NCBI RefSeq assembly: GCF_002188465.1
Contig: NZ_NINW01000024.1
Span: 289,768-353,767, forward strand
Direction: 5' to 3'
Source of the DNA: Pigmentiphaga sp. NML080357
Lineage (GTDB): Bacteria; Pseudomonadota; Gammaproteobacteria; Burkholderiales; Burkholderiaceae_B
DNA: 64,000 nt
The notes under the pieces were generated by a model. That model worked only from the letters and a program-made list of their open reading frames with translations, was not told where the DNA came from and ran no database searches. Shown here piece after piece: positions 1-8,097 of the stretch. The translations under genes were made by a program, and so were the position numbers. The stretch's first letter is position 1. Each line of letters starts with the position of its first letter.

Positions 1-183
1 AATCGCGCAGACTTCGAGCGCAAGCAAGCCGAGGCGCGCGAGTATGCGGAGAAACAGGCGCGGCAGCGTGAGGAGGCCGAGGCCAAGCGCGCGCGGCGCC
101 GGGCCGAGCGCGAAGAGGAAGCCGAGCGCCTGAAGGCGCGGCAGCAGGAAGAGGGCGCGCAGGCACCCGCCGGGAACCGGTGA
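1..183 (+). CDS. C-terminal fragment of a highly charged, probably coiled-coil protein
   Basis: Frame 1 is open from the first base to the TGA at 181-183, so only the last 60 residues of this gene are in the window. They are almost entirely Arg, Glu, Ala, Gln and Lys, with runs such as AEAKRARRRAEREEEAERL, which is typical of a single long charged helix or coiled coil. No domain is recognisable. The stop overlaps the ATG of the next small gene (TGATG at 181-185), so the two are probably translated together. The function cannot be given from this fragment. Confidence 0.6.
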   Translation, partial: NRADFERKQAEAREYAEKQARQREEAEAKRARRRAEREEEAERLKARQQEEGAQAPAGNR

Positions 184-386
184 TGGACGACAGGATCCAG
201 GCGCTGACGGCGCGTATCGTCGAATTGCAGCTCGAGCATCGCGATCTCGACGCGGCCATCGAGTTGCTGGCCGCCTCCCCGGCGGTGGACGAACTGCGCC
301 TGAAGCGCATGAAGAAGCGCAAGCTTCAGCTCAAGGACCACATCGCGGCCTTGCAGATGCAATTGATCCCGGACATCCCGGCATGA
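183..386 (+). CDS. YdcH-like (DUF465) small helical protein
   Basis: A 67-residue protein starting at ATG 183. It is a hairpin of two charged helices with the spacing of the YdcH/DUF465 family: an acidic first helix (LQLEHRDLDAAIELL) and a basic second helix (DELRLKRMKKRKLQLKDHI). The molecular role of the family is not established, although such proteins are common next to helicase or cell-envelope genes. The start overlaps the preceding stop and its own TGA (384-386) overlaps the ATG of the helicase gene (ATGA), so it sits in a tightly coupled three-gene unit. An in-frame GTG one codon upstream (180) is a less likely start. Confidence 0.75.
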   Translation: MDDRIQALTARIVELQLEHRDLDAAIELLAASPAVDELRLKRMKKRKLQLKDHIAALQMQLIPDIPA

Positions 387-2518
387 CGGACTCGATCATG
401 GACATCGGCGCCGACGTGGCTGCCGTGTTCGCGGCCGAGGGCCCGCTGGCGCGCAAGCTCAAGGGCTATCGTCCCCGCATCCAGCAGATCGAGCTGGCAC
501 AGGCGATCGCGCGGACCATCGGCGAACGCGGCACGCTCGTGGCCGAGGCCGGCACCGGGACGGGCAAGACCTTTGCCTACCTGGTGCCGGTGCTGATGCA
601 CGGCGGCAAGGTGCTGGTCTCGACCGGCACCAAGACGTTGCAGGACCAGTTGTTCGCGCGCGACCTCCCGGCAGTGCGGGATGCGCTGGGGCTGCCGGTC
701 ACGATCGCCTTGCTCAAGGGCCGCTCCAACTACCTGTGTCATTACCACCTCGAGCGCACCGTGGGCGACGGCCGGCTGGCCTCGCGCGCGGAAGTCGCGC
801 AACTGCGCAAGATAGAACTGTTCGCCAAGCACACCCGCAACGGCGACAAGGCGGAACTCGCCGAGGTGCCGGAAAACGCCGACATCTGGCACAAGGTCAC
901 GTCGACCCGCGACAATTGCCTGGGTTCGGACTGCCCCGCCTTCCGCGAGTGCTTCGTCATGCAGGCGCGCAAGCGGGCCATCGAGGCCGACGTGGTAGTC
1001 GTGAACCATGCGCTGTTCCTGGCCGATCTCGCGCTCAAGGACGAGGGCATCACCGATCTGCTGCCGGCCGCCGACACGGTGGTGTTCGACGAGGCCCACC
1101 AGTTGCCGGCGGTCGCGACGCGTTTCCTGGGCGAGTCGGTATCGTCGCACCAGTTGCTGGACTTCGCGCGCGACGCCACGGTCGCTGGCCTGTCCCATGC
1201 CCGCGAGAGCGCCGACTGGCCGGCCCTGGGGCAGGCCGTCGAGCAGGCGACGCGCGAATTGAGGCTGTCCTGCGCGGCGGTGGAGAAAATGCCCGGCCAG
1301 CGCAGCACGTTCGATACGCTGCCCAATCCGCAGGATTTCGGCACGGCGGTGCGCCAAGTGATCGAAACGGTCCATACCCTGGGACGCATCCTGATGGCCG
1401 TGGGCGAACGCCATCCCGACCTGGACATGGTGGCCAAGCGCGGTCCGGACCTGATCGCGCGCCTGTCGCGCTGGACCGAGGCGCACGGGGTCCCGCCCGC
1501 GCATCCCCAACAGACCGGCAAACCGGCCGAATCCGCCTGGCCCGAGCCGGCTTCGGCGCCATCCCCCGAGCCGCCTCCCCAACGAGCCGATGACGGTTGG
1601 GTGCGCTGGGTGGAGACCGGCGCCAGCCACATTCGCCTGCACACGGCGCCGCTGTCCGTCGCACAGGCGTTTTCCCAGTATCGGCCCGCCGGACAGGCCT
1701 GGATACTGACCTCGGCCACCTTGTCGGTGCGCGAGGATTTCTCGCATTTCACGCGCCAGCTCGGCCTGTACGAGGCGACGACAGGCCGCTGGGAGTCGCC
1801 GTTCGACTATGGCGCCAACGGCCGCCTGTTCGTGCCGCACGGCATCCCCGCGCCGCAGGATCCACGCTTCATCGAAGGTTTTGTCGAGGTACTGCTGCCG
1901 GTATTGGCCGCCAGCCGCGGGTCTGCGCTCGTGTTGTGCACCACCTTGCGGGCCGTGGACCGCGTGGCCGAGTTGTTGCAGGAGGCGTTTCGCGAGCGCA
2001 ACTGGGACTGGCCCCTGTTCAAGCAGGGCGACCGTTCGCGTCGGGAATTGCTCGAACGCTTCCGTAACAGCCGGCACGCGGTGCTGGTGGGAAGCGCGAG
2101 CTTCTGGGAAGGCATCGACGTACCTGGCGACGCGCTCACGCTGGTGGCGATCGACAAGCTGCCTTTCGCGCCGCCCGACGACCCTGTGCTCGACGCGCGC
2201 ATCCGCGCTTGCCGCGAGCGCGGCGGCAACCCGTTCTTCGAGTACCAGTTGCCAGAGGCGGCGATTGCGCTCAAGCAGGGCGCCGGCCGGCTGATCCGCA
2301 CGGAAACCGACTGGGGCGTGCTGATGGTGGCGGACCGGCGGCTGGTCGAGAAGCCATATGGCAAGCTGTTATGGCGCGGGCTGCCGCCGTTTACGCGCAC
2401 ACGCAACGTGGCGGACGTAGAGGCGTTCTATGCGGAACGCGCCGCCGCCGTGCCGCCGGGCGTCGAGCCGGCACCCCCCGGGGCCGGACGGGAGCTTTTG
2501 GCCGAAGGAGGCCATTGA
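383..2518 (+). CDS. yoaA: YoaA/DinG-family ATP-dependent DNA helicase (XPD-like, Fe-S)
   Basis: A 711-residue superfamily 2 helicase. Walker A is AEAGTGTGKT (about residues 54-63) and the DEAH box is VVFDEAH (about 236). Four cysteines suited to a 4Fe-4S cluster lie in SNYLCHYH (Cys119) and in the segment DNCLGSDCPAFRECF (about 178-190). The C-terminal motif WEGIDVPGDALTLVAIDKL and the following APPDDPV match YoaA more closely than E. coli DinG. The family unwinds 5'-3' from single-stranded DNA and aids repair of stalled forks and damage. A Pro/Ala/Glu-rich insertion near residues 370-400 looks like a disordered linker. ATG 383 overlaps the TGA of the YdcH-like gene. Many genomes label this gene dinG. 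Confidence 0.9.
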   Translation: MTDSIMDIGADVAAVFAAEGPLARKLKGYRPRIQQIELAQAIARTIGERGTLVAEAGTGTGKTFAYLVPVLMHGGKVLVSTGTKTLQDQLFARDLPAVRDALGLPVTIALLKGRSNYLCHYHLERTVGDGRLASRAEVAQLRKIELFAKHTRNGDKAELAEVPENADIWHKVTSTRDNCLGSDCPAFRECFVMQARKRAIEADVVVVNHALFLADLALKDEGITDLLPAADTVVFDEAHQLPAVATRFLGESVSSHQLLDFARDATVAGLSHARESADWPALGQAVEQATRELRLSCAAVEKMPGQRSTFDTLPNPQDFGTAVRQVIETVHTLGRILMAVGERHPDLDMVAKRGPDLIARLSRWTEAHGVPPAHPQQTGKPAESAWPEPASAPSPEPPPQRADDGWVRWVETGASHIRLHTAPLSVAQAFSQYRPAGQAWILTSATLSVREDFSHFTRQLGLYEATTGRWESPFDYGANGRLFVPHGIPAPQDPRFIEGFVEVLLPVLAASRGSALVLCTTLRAVDRVAELLQEAFRERNWDWPLFKQGDRSRRELLERFRNSRHAVLVGSASFWEGIDVPGDALTLVAIDKLPFAPPDDPVLDARIRACRERGGNPFFEYQLPEAAIALKQGAGRLIRTETDWGVLMVADRRLVEKPYGKLLWRGLPPFTRTRNVADVEAFYAERAAAVPPGVEPAPPGAGRELLAEGGH

Positions 2519-2529
2519 AGGGACGGTCA

Positions 2530-2790
2530 TCAGCGGACCACGACCGACACGCTGGTGCGGGGCGGAACAACGATGGTTTCCTCGTACACGTCGCGCACCG
2601 CCGGGCGCACGAAGGGGAAGAAACCGCGAGGCTGCAGATACATCGGCACGCTCGTGGGCAGTCCATAGCCCGCGTACAGCGAGCCGTCCATCGGCACGAG
2701 ATCGTAGCCGGCATCGCTTCTGGCGCCCAGGCCGAAGTTCGGCGACGATGCCGCCGGTAGCAGCGCGATTGTCGTCCCAATGCGGCGCAG
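2530..2790 (-). pseudogene. Remnant or small ORF of unknown protein
   Basis: On the minus strand, just downstream of the response-regulator remnant, an open frame ends at TGA 2532-2530. Its last 80 or so residues look protein-like, for example GYDLVPMDGSLYAGYG, PMYLQPRGFFPFVRP and a Val-rich end (IVVPPRTSVSVVVR). Further upstream the frame runs into low-complexity Arg/Pro/Thr sequence with no good start or ribosome site. I read it as the C-terminal end of a decayed, possibly exported protein. It could instead be a short intact gene. I do not recognise a family. Confidence 0.35.
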
Positions 2791-2845
2791 CGTCGTCTGG
2801 ATGCCGGGCAGCCTACGTCCCGGATCAGCTTGTCCTGGACCTGCC

Positions 2846-3149
2846 AGGACTGCGGGAACTGGTGTCGTCCAGCAGCTCCTGGTAGAGGGCCGTGCCCTAG
2901 TGGCGCAGCACGGCGTCCGCCGATTTGTGCAGGAACCCGTGGGCGCCGGCGGCCAGCGCGGCACCGCCGATGTCGGGCAGGTAGTAGTCCATCAGGGCGA
3001 TGTCGGCGGCCCTTCCTTCAGGAGGTCCAGCGCCTGCGCGCCGCTGGCGGCGGTGCGTAGATGCAGAGAGGGGCCGGCGCCTGCCCCAGGGCAAGCGCCA
3101 GCCCCTCGCGGAACATGGCGTGATCGTCGATCAGCAGCACGCTGGGCAC
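2846..3149 (-). pseudogene. Decayed NarL/LuxR-type response regulator (receiver domain remnant)
   Basis: Read from GTG 3149 leftwards, three frames together spell a receiver domain. VLLIDDHAMFREGLALALGQ gives the acidic pocket. After a one-base shift comes LHLRTAASGAQALDLLKEG. After a second shift comes ADIALMDYYLPDIGGAAL with the phospho-acceptor Asp. AAGAHGFLHKSA with the conserved Lys then follows immediately, although about 30 residues normally separate these two parts, so there is also an internal deletion. The frame ends in TAG just after DAVLRH, and a trace of linker (ALYQELLDD) follows. The DNA-binding domain is absent. It lies 13 bp downstream of bamD on the same strand. This is a clear case of gene decay; the partner kinase is not in the window. 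Confidence 0.75.
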
Positions 3150-3162
3150 GGCCGGTGTGCCG

Positions 3163-4038
3163 CTACCAGATTTTCCACCAGGGACCCTTGTCCTGGGCGA
3201 AGCCGCCGCTGACGAACCTGCTGTTGGGATAGTTCAGGTTCAGGACGCGCGAGGCATCGTCGCGCAGGTCGGTCATGCCCATCTTGTCGTAGGCCAGGAC
3301 CATGATGTAGAGCGCCTCTTCCACGGCCGGCGCGCCCTGGAAGTCGCGGACCGCGGTTTGCGCGCGGTTGACCGCGGCCACGTAGGCGCCGCGTTCGAGA
3401 TACATGCGCGCGACGTGGACCTCGTTCATGGCGATGGAGTTGACGAGGTAATTCAGCCGCAGGCGGGCATCCGGCGCATACTTGCTGTCGGGAAAGCGCG
3501 CGACCAGCGCCTTGAAGGCGTCGAACGACTCGCGCGCGCCCTTGGGGTCGCGTTCGCTGGGATCCTGCTTGGTCAGGCTGGCCAGCAGGGCGCTTTCCTG
3601 GTAGAAGTTGATCAGGCCCTTCAGGTAGAGCATGTAGTCCAGGCTGGGATGGTTGGGATGCAGCCGCTCGAAGCGGTCGATCGCGGCCAGGGCCTGGGGA
3701 TTGGAGCCGTCCTTCCAGTAGACGTAGGCGATGTCGATCTGCGCCTGCTGGGCGTAGACGCCGAAGGGATAGCGCGCTTCGAGCTTTTCCAGCAACTTGG
3801 CCGCCTGCGTCCAGTTGCCGGTGTCCATTTCGTCCTTGGCCTCCTTGTACAATCTCTCGGCGGTCCACCCCACGGTGGGATCGGGTTCCTTGGTGTTGGT
3901 GGCGCAGCCGGCCAGAACGATGGCGGCCAGCACGCAGGCCAGGGCGTAGCCCAGTCGCAGCGCAAGTCCTTGCCACCGGGCCGGGGCCCGATGCCCGTTG
4001 CCGGAAGCCGCTTGCATTGCCAGGGTATTCAACTGCAT
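3163..4038 (-). CDS. bamD: Outer-membrane assembly lipoprotein BamD
   Basis: A 291-residue lipoprotein with an N-terminal hydrophobic segment ending in the lipobox LAGC (Cys45), followed by TPR-like helices (AERLYKEAKDEMDTGNWTQA, ARYPFGVYAQQAQIDIAYVYW) characteristic of BamD/ComL. It works at the inner face of the outer membrane in the BAM complex, which folds beta-barrel proteins. I chose ATG 4038 because it is preceded by GAGGG with 8 bases of spacing. An upstream in-frame ATG at 4056 is too close to a TATAAT at 4075-4070 to be likely. It is divergent from rluD, as in many betaproteobacteria. The C-terminus GGFAQDKGPWWKIW is typical of the family. Confidence 0.93.
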   Translation of the reverse strand: MQLNTLAMQAASGNGHRAPARWQGLALRLGYALACVLAAIVLAGCATNTKEPDPTVGWTAERLYKEAKDEMDTGNWTQAAKLLEKLEARYPFGVYAQQAQIDIAYVYWKDGSNPQALAAIDRFERLHPNHPSLDYMLYLKGLINFYQESALLASLTKQDPSERDPKGARESFDAFKALVARFPDSKYAPDARLRLNYLVNSIAMNEVHVARMYLERGAYVAAVNRAQTAVRDFQGAPAVEEALYIMVLAYDKMGMTDLRDDASRVLNLNYPNSRFVSGGFAQDKGPWWKIW

Positions 4039-4069
4039 GGTGGTGTCCCTCACCAATAGACTGTCCGTG

Positions 4070-4075
4070 ATTATA
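4070..4075 (-). promoter_or_regulatory. -10 box of the bamD promoter
   Basis: A perfect TATAAT reads on the minus strand from 4075 to 4070 in the bamD/rluD divergent gap. No good -35 is seen at 16-18 bp. The expected start of transcription near 4063 fits translation from ATG 4038 with a short leader. Confidence 0.45.
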
Positions 4076-4105
4076 TTCGGGCTTGGCGGCCAAGCCTTTC
4101 AAAAC

Positions 4106-5104
4106 ATGCCATCTTCTCTGCCGTCCCCCGATATCGAGAGCCAGGAAGCGGAACCGCGCGTGCTGGACCTGCCCGCGGGCACCCGCGCCGACCGCCTGGA
4201 CAAGGTCCTCGCGCAGCTTTTGCCGCAACATTCCCGCAGCCGGCTCCAGGGCTGGATAGAACGGGGCGGGGTGCTGGTCAACGGCAAAGAGGCCACGGTC
4301 CGGCAAATCGTCGGCCCCGGCGACCAACTGACCGTCTGGGAGGAAGCCGCGCCCGAGTCGATGGCTTTCGTGCCGCAGCCCGTCGATTTTCCCGTCGTCG
4401 CCGAAAGCGCCGGCTGGATCGTGGTCGACAAGCCCGTGGGACTGGTGGTGCATCCGGGCGCGGGCAATTGGCAAGGCACCTTGCTCAACGGGCTGCTGCA
4501 CCGCTATCCGGAGCTTGCGCAGGTGCCGCGCGCCGGCATCGTGCACCGGCTGGACAAGGATACGTCGGGACTCATGGTGGTGGCGCGCACCATCACCGCG
4601 CAGACCTCGCTGGTGCGGCAATTGCAGGCGCGAACGGTGGGCCGGCGCTATATCGCCCTGGTGTCGGGCCATCTGCGCACGGGCGGCACGATCGACCGCC
4701 CCATCGGCCGCGATCCGCGCGTGCCGGTGCGGATGAGCGTGGAGCGGCCGATCGCCGCCAAGCCGGCGGTCACGCACTTCGAGCCGCTGCGCCGGGGCAG
4801 CGCCCGCACCGGCATGCCGGTGACCGAAGTCGAGTGCCGCCTGGAGACCGGGCGCACGCACCAGATACGCGTCCATCTGTCGAGCATGGGCCATCCGCTG
4901 CTGGCCGATACGCTGTACGGCGGCAAGATGGTGGAGCCGGCCGCGCGCCAGATGCTGCATGCCGCTCGGCTGCAGTTCGACGACCCCGCCGACGGCGCGC
5001 CGCGGGTTTTCCATGCCCCGCCGCCCGACGACATGCGGGCCGTGGCCGAGGCCATCGAGTGGGAAGAGGATTCCCTTCTACCGGAAGAGGAGGGCTGGAT
5101 GTGA
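4106..5104 (+). CDS. rluD: 23S rRNA pseudouridine synthase RluD
   Basis: A 332-residue protein. An S4 RNA-binding domain (ADRLDKVLAQLLPQHSRSRL onward, about residues 30-80) precedes the RsuA/RluD catalytic domain with the signature HRLDKDTSGL (about 147-156), whose Asp is the catalytic residue. RluD makes pseudouridines 1911, 1915 and 1917 in helix 69 of 23S rRNA (E. coli numbering). An open frame extends upstream to 3998, but that part overlaps the bamD promoter and lacks family similarity, so ATG 4106 is preferred. The neighbouring order bamD-rluD-pgeF is common in this group. Confidence 0.93.
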   Translation: MPSSLPSPDIESQEAEPRVLDLPAGTRADRLDKVLAQLLPQHSRSRLQGWIERGGVLVNGKEATVRQIVGPGDQLTVWEEAAPESMAFVPQPVDFPVVAESAGWIVVDKPVGLVVHPGAGNWQGTLLNGLLHRYPELAQVPRAGIVHRLDKDTSGLMVVARTITAQTSLVRQLQARTVGRRYIALVSGHLRTGGTIDRPIGRDPRVPVRMSVERPIAAKPAVTHFEPLRRGSARTGMPVTEVECRLETGRTHQIRVHLSSMGHPLLADTLYGGKMVEPAARQMLHAARLQFDDPADGAPRVFHAPPPDDMRAVAEAIEWEEDSLLPEEEGWM

Positions 5105-5150
5105 CGCCCCTGCATGACCCCTGGATGGCGCGTAGCGTCATGGACCTGAA

Positions 5151-5912
5151 ATGACCGCAGAGAGCTTTGGCTTGCCCGTGCATGACGGACCGGACTGGCC
5201 CGGCGTGCGGATATTCGCCACCACGCGCGCCGGCGGCGTCAGCCGCCCGCCGTATGCGTCGCTCAACCTGGGCGCCCACGTGGGCGATGCACCCGAGGCG
5301 GTGGCCGAGAACCGGGCCCGCCTGCGGGCCATGCTGCCGTCGGCGCCGCTGTGGCTGGACCAGGTCCATGGCACGCGGGTGGCCGACGCCGACCGTGAGC
5401 AGGACCCCGGCCCGGCCGATGCCGCCGTCACGCGCACGCGCGGCAAGGTGCTGGCGGTCATGACCGCGGATTGCCTGCCCGTGGTGATCGCAGCCCCCGA
5501 TGCCGGCGTGCTGGCGGTGGCGCATGCCGGCTGGCGGGGGCTGGCGGCCGGCGTGCTGGAAAACGCCGTTGCCGCGATGGGGGCGGTACCCGCCGGGATG
5601 CTGCGCGCGTGGATAGGGCCGGCCATCGGTCCGGCCGCGTTCGAAGTGGGTGACGAGGTCAGGGCCGCCTTCGGGCTCGGGCAGACCCCGCCGGACGGCG
5701 CTTTCGCGCCTGCCGGCACGTTCGACGCCGCCGGCAAGCCCAAGTGGCTGGCCGACCTGCCGGCCTTGGCCGAGCAGCGCCTGCGCGCGTGTGGCGTAGG
5801 CATGGTCGTGCGCAGCGGCCTGTGCACCGTGGCCGGGAACGATCGCTTCTATTCGTATCGCAAGGAAGGCGCGACGGGGCGTTTCGCCACACTGGCTTGG
5901 CTGACGTCCTGA
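5151..5912 (+). CDS. pgeF: PgeF/YfiH multicopper-oxidase-like (DUF152) protein
   Basis: A 253-residue protein of the YfiH/PgeF family. Hallmarks are TRAGGVSRPPYASLNLG near the N-terminus, LDQVHGTRV, MTADCLPVVIA and AHAGWRGLAAGVLE, which carry the conserved Cys and His residues of the active site, and the C-terminal FYSYRKEGATGRFATLAWL. In E. coli the family removes mis-incorporated L-serine from peptidoglycan precursors. Homologues have also been described as polyphenol oxidases or purine nucleoside phosphorylases. It lies 46 bp downstream of rluD on the same strand and is probably cotranscribed with it. Confidence 0.88.
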   Translation: MTAESFGLPVHDGPDWPGVRIFATTRAGGVSRPPYASLNLGAHVGDAPEAVAENRARLRAMLPSAPLWLDQVHGTRVADADREQDPGPADAAVTRTRGKVLAVMTADCLPVVIAAPDAGVLAVAHAGWRGLAAGVLENAVAAMGAVPAGMLRAWIGPAIGPAAFEVGDEVRAAFGLGQTPPDGAFAPAGTFDAAGKPKWLADLPALAEQRLRACGVGMVVRSGLCTVAGNDRFYSYRKEGATGRFATLAWLTS

Positions 5913-5921
5913 GCGGCCTTT

Positions 5922-6173
5922 TCACGGGGAGCGGGGGCGGCCGTTCCCGTCGGCATGCGTGGCATCCGCCGCAGACCCGCCGGGCTGCGCGGCTTCGCGT
6001 TCGCGTCGCCTGCGCTTGCGTGCCGGCGTGGTGACGATGTAGAGCAGGATGGCAACCGGCAGCAATCCGTAGAACAGCAGCGTGGCGACGCCGGCAAGCA
6101 CGGTGGGCTGGGCGAGCGACATCAGTAGCGTCACGTAAAGCCAGCCGATGGCGATGATGGCGGAAAAGTGCAT
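5922..6173 (-). CDS. Small membrane protein of unknown function
   Basis: An 83-residue protein with two predicted membrane helices (about residues 2-22 and 27-48, the second containing LLFYGLLPVAILLYIV) followed by a strongly basic stretch (ARKRRRRERE) and a polar tail. By the positive-inside rule the basic tail is cytoplasmic. It is convergent with pgeF, with a 9 bp gap between the two stops. Similar short proteins occur in related genomes but I know of no function. It could be a modest membrane-anchoring protein, but nothing in the sequence tells what it does. Confidence 0.55.
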   Translation of the reverse strand: MHFSAIIAIGWLYVTLLMSLAQPTVLAGVATLLFYGLLPVAILLYIVTTPARKRRRREREAAQPGGSAADATHADGNGRPRSP

Positions 6174-6248
6174 GAGCGGATGGGGGCGGGAAAACGCGCA
6201 CTCGGCGATACAGCCGATAATCTACGCGAGTTCGGCCGTCCGCGCGAT

Positions 6249-6277
6249 TTGACAGGCGCAGGCGCGCTATGCACTAT
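6249..6277 (+). promoter_or_regulatory. Candidate sigma-70 promoter of the pha genes
   Basis: TTGACA at 6249-6254, a 17 bp spacer, then CACTAT at 6272-6277 (three of six matches to TATAAT). It lies 36 bp before the phaC start in the only sizeable gap upstream. The perfect -35 makes it credible although the -10 is weak. Confidence 0.4.
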
Positions 6278-6313
6278 CACATCTAGCGCAATCGAATCAT
6301 CAAGGTGTTCTTA

Positions 6314-8029
6314 GTGAGTCAGTCCCGGCAGGATTCTACGAACCCCTTGGCATGGTTGGAAACGTGGCAGCAAATGCTGGGTCCGGCGAGCCCCGTCCCG
6401 CCGCCGTCCGCCGAGGCGCCCAGCCACATCCTGTCCGGCGGGCAAGCCATGGCGCCCGAAAAGCTGCTCGAGATCCAGCAGGAGTTCACCCGCGAATGGG
6501 CCGGGCTCTGGCAGGCCGCTTCCCAGGGCACGCTCGAAGCGCCTTCCGATCAGCGCTTTGCCGGCGAAGCGTGGTCCGCGAGTCCGGCGCACGTGTTCCT
6601 GGCCCATGCCTATCTCCTGTCCGCGCGCACACTGCTGAAGATGGCCGACAGCATCGAGGCGCCGGAACACATGCTCAACCGCCTGCGCTTTGCCACCATG
6701 CAATGGGTGGACGCCATGGCGCCCTCGAACTTCCTTGCCCTCAACCCCGAGGCCCAGCGCCGCCTGATCGAATCCGGCGGCGAAAGCCTGCAGCAGGGTG
6801 TCGCCAATCTGCTGTCCGACTTGCGCAAGGGGCGCATTTCGCACACCGACGAAACCTCGTTCGAGGTGGGACGCAACCTCGCGACCACCGAAGGCGCGGT
6901 GGTGTTCGAGAACCGGCTGTTCCAGCTGATCCAATACCGGCCCGCGGGCCCGCGCGTTTACGCGCGGCCGCTCCTGATCGTGCCGCCGTGCATCAACAAG
7001 TTCTACATCCTCGACCTGCAGCCGCACAACTCCTTCGTGCGCTTCGCGCTGGAACAAGGCCTGCAGGTCTTCATGGTGTCGTGGCGCAATCCGCTGGCCG
7101 CCGACGACGACGGCATCCAGCACGCGGATTGGGACGCCTACCTGGAAGAGGGCGTGCTCGAGGCGATCTCGGTCGCTTCGGCCATCAGCCGGCAGAAGCA
7201 GATCAACGCCCTGGGGTTCTGCGTCGGCGGCACGCTCCTGGCGTCGGCGCTGGCGGTGGCGAAGGCGCGCGGCGAAGACCCGGTCGCATCTCTGACCTTG
7301 CTGACGACGCTGCTCGATTTCACCGATACGGGCGTGCTCGACGTCTTCATCGACGAGGCCCAGGTCCTGCTTCGCGAGCAGCAGTTCGCCGCGGGAGGGG
7401 TCCTGGCCGCGCGCGAACTGGCGACCACTTTCGCGTTCCTGCGGCCCAACGACCTGGTTTGGAACTACGTCGTCAACAACTACCTGAAAGGGCAGGCGCC
7501 GTCGGCCTTCGACCTGCTGTACTGGAACGCAGACAGCACCAATCTGCCCGGGCCGTTCTACGCCTGGTACCTGCGCAATACCTATCTGGAAAACAACCTC
7601 AGGGTGTCCGGTAAGGTGCGCGCCTGCGGGGTCGCGCTCGATTTCAGCAGCCTCGACATGCCGGCCTATGTGTACGGCTCCCGGGAAGACCATATCGTTC
7701 CGTGGGCATCGGCCTATGCCTCCACCACGCTGCTGCGAGGCCCCATGCGCTTCGTGCTGGGCGCCTCGGGACATATCGCCGGCGTCATCAACCCGGCCGC
7801 GCGCAACCGGCGCAGCTACTGGGTGCGCGAGGACGACCACTTGCCGGCCGACGCTGCCGCCTGGGCCGGCGCCGCGCAGGAAGTGCCCGGCAGCTGGTGG
7901 AACGACTGGGCGCGCTGGATCAAGTCCCACGGCGGGCGCCTGGCCAAGGCCAAGGACACCCTGGGCAGCCCCGACCATCCCGCCATCGAGCCGGCGCCGG
8001 GCAGATACGTCAAGGTGAGGGCGGTATGA
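6314..8029 (+). CDS. phaC: Class I polyhydroxyalkanoate (PHB) synthase PhaC
   Basis: A 571-residue PHA polymerase that joins (R)-3-hydroxybutyryl-CoA into polyhydroxybutyrate at the granule surface. The N-terminal PhaC_N region is followed by an alpha/beta-hydrolase core with the lipase-like box GFCVGG, whose Cys (about residue 303) is the nucleophile. The Asp is in YGSREDHIVPW and the His in LGASGHIAGVINP. The length is that of class I enzymes. I chose GTG 6314 (MSQSRQD...) with AAGG about 8 bases upstream; another GTG three codons earlier (6305) is possible. It starts the phaC-phaB-phaR cluster. No beta-ketothiolase (phaA) is present here, so acetoacetyl-CoA must come from an enzyme elsewhere. 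Confidence 0.94.
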   Translation: MSQSRQDSTNPLAWLETWQQMLGPASPVPPPSAEAPSHILSGGQAMAPEKLLEIQQEFTREWAGLWQAASQGTLEAPSDQRFAGEAWSASPAHVFLAHAYLLSARTLLKMADSIEAPEHMLNRLRFATMQWVDAMAPSNFLALNPEAQRRLIESGGESLQQGVANLLSDLRKGRISHTDETSFEVGRNLATTEGAVVFENRLFQLIQYRPAGPRVYARPLLIVPPCINKFYILDLQPHNSFVRFALEQGLQVFMVSWRNPLAADDDGIQHADWDAYLEEGVLEAISVASAISRQKQINALGFCVGGTLLASALAVAKARGEDPVASLTLLTTLLDFTDTGVLDVFIDEAQVLLREQQFAAGGVLAARELATTFAFLRPNDLVWNYVVNNYLKGQAPSAFDLLYWNADSTNLPGPFYAWYLRNTYLENNLRVSGKVRACGVALDFSSLDMPAYVYGSREDHIVPWASAYASTTLLRGPMRFVLGASGHIAGVINPAARNRRSYWVREDDHLPADAAAWAGAAQEVPGSWWNDWARWIKSHGGRLAKAKDTLGSPDHPAIEPAPGRYVKVRAV

Positions 8030-8097
8030 GCGCGGGCATGCGGATTCTGCAGTACAAGCGGCGGGCGATCGTGCCTGCGATCAAGGAGGCATCATGA
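8026..8097 (+). CDS. Possible 23-residue peptide bridging phaC and phaB
   Basis: A short ORF whose ATG (8026-8028) overlaps the phaC stop (ATGA) and whose TGA (8095-8097) overlaps the phaB start (ATGA). The peptide begins MSAGMRILQYKRRA and is basic. It fills the whole gap between the two genes in a frame that allows ribosomes to pass from phaC to phaB, and the phaB ribosome site (AAGGAGG, 8083-8089) lies within it. It may be a coupling device rather than a functional peptide. Nothing is recognised in the sequence. Confidence 0.35.
   Translation: MSAGMRILQYKRRAIVPAIKEAS

Noticed and set aside
326..2077. Long minus-strand open frame (583 codons) opposite the helicase
   Set aside because: It is rich in Arg, Gly, Gln and His without family features and is the antisense of a convincing helicase gene; high-GC genes often leave such frames open.
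3131..5014. Minus-strand open frame of 627 codons across rluD and bamD
   Set aside because: It overlaps two well-identified genes on both strands and has the low-complexity make-up of a GC-driven shadow.
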